NCBI GenBank assembly: GCA_002433675.1
Contig: DJIP01000191.1
Location: 19,586 to 42,220 of the forward strand
DNA from: Halomonas halophila
Lineage (GTDB): Bacteria; Pseudomonadota; Gammaproteobacteria; Pseudomonadales; Halomonadaceae
Length of the DNA: 22,635 bases
Direction of reading: 5' to 3'
Shown: positions 21,956 through 22,635 of the stretch, piece after piece
Numbering within the stretch: position 1 is the first letter of the stretch
How the letters are laid out: every line of letters starts with the position of its first letter
The notes under the pieces: generated by a model
The model's database searches: none
Told to the model about the DNA's origin: nothing
The model's input: the letters and a program-made list of their open reading frames with translations, nothing else
Made by a program: the position numbers and the translations under genes

Positions 21956-22635
21956 GTGGGTCGTCTGTGGAGACGAGAAGTCTGGCGCCTAGCCGTGCTG
22001 GTGGGTCTCGGCGCCTTGCTGGGCTGGCCCTTCTCGCTGTCCAGCGTAGGCATCGGCCTTGGCCTGGCGCTTGGGCTCAGCTATCACCTGCGCAACCTGC
22101 ACGCGATGCACGACTGGCTGACCCACCGCCCCCAGCAGGAACCTCCCACCGCCAGTGGCCTGTGGGGCGAGCTGTTCGATCGCCTCTATCGCTATCAAAA
22201 GGGCCAGCGGATCACCCAGCGCCGCCTGCGCTCGACCCTGCAGCGTATCCAGGAGTCGTCCGAGGCAATGCGCGACAGCGTGGTGATGCTCGATCGCCAC
22301 GGCGACCTGGAGTGGTGGAACAGCTCCGCCGAGCGCATGCTCGGCCTGAAGCCGGCGTTGGACCGCGGCCAGCACATCACCAACCTAATGCGCGACCCGC
22401 GCTTCGTCGGCTACTTCAATGCCCGTGACTACCGCGAACCGCTGAGCCTGCCCTCCCCCATCGACGAGAACATGATCCTGCAGTTCCAGATCACCCTGTA
22501 CGGTGACGATGAACGCCTGGTCATGGCCCGCGATATCACCCGTCTGCATCGCCTGGAACAGATGCGCCGCGACTTCGTCGCCAACGTCTCCCACGAGCTG
22601 CGCACGCCGTTGACCGTGCTCACCGGCTACCTGGA
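21956..22635 (+). CDS. phoR: Phosphate regulon sensor histidine kinase PhoR, 3' end outside window
   Basis: The first 226 residues of the inner-membrane kinase that phosphorylates PhoB when phosphate is low. Two closely spaced membrane helices (about 11-27 and 29-44) form a hairpin without a periplasmic sensor domain, as in E. coli PhoR. A basic linker follows, then a PAS domain (about 95-195: DSVVMLDRHGDLEWWNSSAERMLG... to MARDIT). The HisKA H-box FVANVSHELRTPLTVL has H213, the same number as in E. coli. The window ends nine codons later, so the ATPase domain is not seen. The earliest start in this frame after an in-frame TGA is GTG 21956, with a poor ribosome binding site; a well-placed short frame ends just before it. 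Confidence 0.93.
   Translation, partial: MGRLWRREVWRLAVLVGLGALLGWPFSLSSVGIGLGLALGLSYHLRNLHAMHDWLTHRPQQEPPTASGLWGELFDRLYRYQKGQRITQRRLRSTLQRIQESSEAMRDSVVMLDRHGDLEWWNSSAERMLGLKPALDRGQHITNLMRDPRFVGYFNARDYREPLSLPSPIDENMILQFQITLYGDDERLVMARDITRLHRLEQMRRDFVANVSHELRTPLTVLTGYL

Overview
The window is about 22.6 kb of GC-rich gammaproteobacterial chromosome, most probably from Halomonas or a close relative in the Halomonadaceae. This rests on protein similarity as I recognise it and on gene order; I ran no database search. The right half follows the order I know from Pseudomonas (oxyR, recG, a short hypothetical, HU, rubredoxin reductase, ubiC, ubiA, phoB, phoR). The middle carries the widespread gmk-rpoZ-spoT block. 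I see no tRNA, rRNA, CRISPR array, insertion sequence, integrase or phage gene.

Left block (1-3137, minus strand): an M28-type zinc aminopeptidase, a ~100-residue hypothetical protein, and an M43B (pappalysin-type) metalloprotease. The M43B gene runs off the left edge inside a Lys-Asp/Glu tetrapeptide repeat. Next come an AT-rich 576-base intergenic region and a DHA1-type MFS efflux transporter (3714-4934, plus strand) with a 14-bp perfect palindrome just upstream. Facing it is a minus-strand lipid operon: a PlsC-type acyltransferase with a Pro/Thr pentapeptide tail, a CdsA/YnbB-type CDP-diglyceride synthase, and a possible 40-codon coupled ORF.

Middle block (7294-12542, plus strand): guanylate kinase, RNA polymerase omega, the bifunctional (p)ppGpp synthetase/hydrolase SpoT, the enamine deaminase RidA, an RNA 2',3'-cyclic phosphodiesterase with an AT-rich 3' end, and a PagL-type lipid A 3-O-deacylase. 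The theme is nucleotide metabolism and stress signalling, with an outer-membrane enzyme at the end. A bidirectional terminator separates pagL from a minus-strand YeeZ-like atypical SDR gene.

Right block (13878-22635): oxyR and recG overlap by four bases. Facing them on the minus strand are a short hypothetical, an HU-family protein and a rubredoxin-type FAD reductase that has no rubredoxin gene beside it. Then come ubiC and ubiA (the first two dedicated steps of ubiquinone synthesis) and phoB-phoR (phosphate starvation). phoB has a clear Pho box. phoR is preceded by a well-initiated six-codon reading frame ending one base before its apparent GTG start, and it is cut by the right edge.

Most of this is conserved core genome, and I see no convincing new multi-gene system. 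The best leads are small: the two periodic C-terminal tails, the 40-codon ORF, the phoR leader, the missing rubredoxin, and several operator-like palindromes and hairpins.
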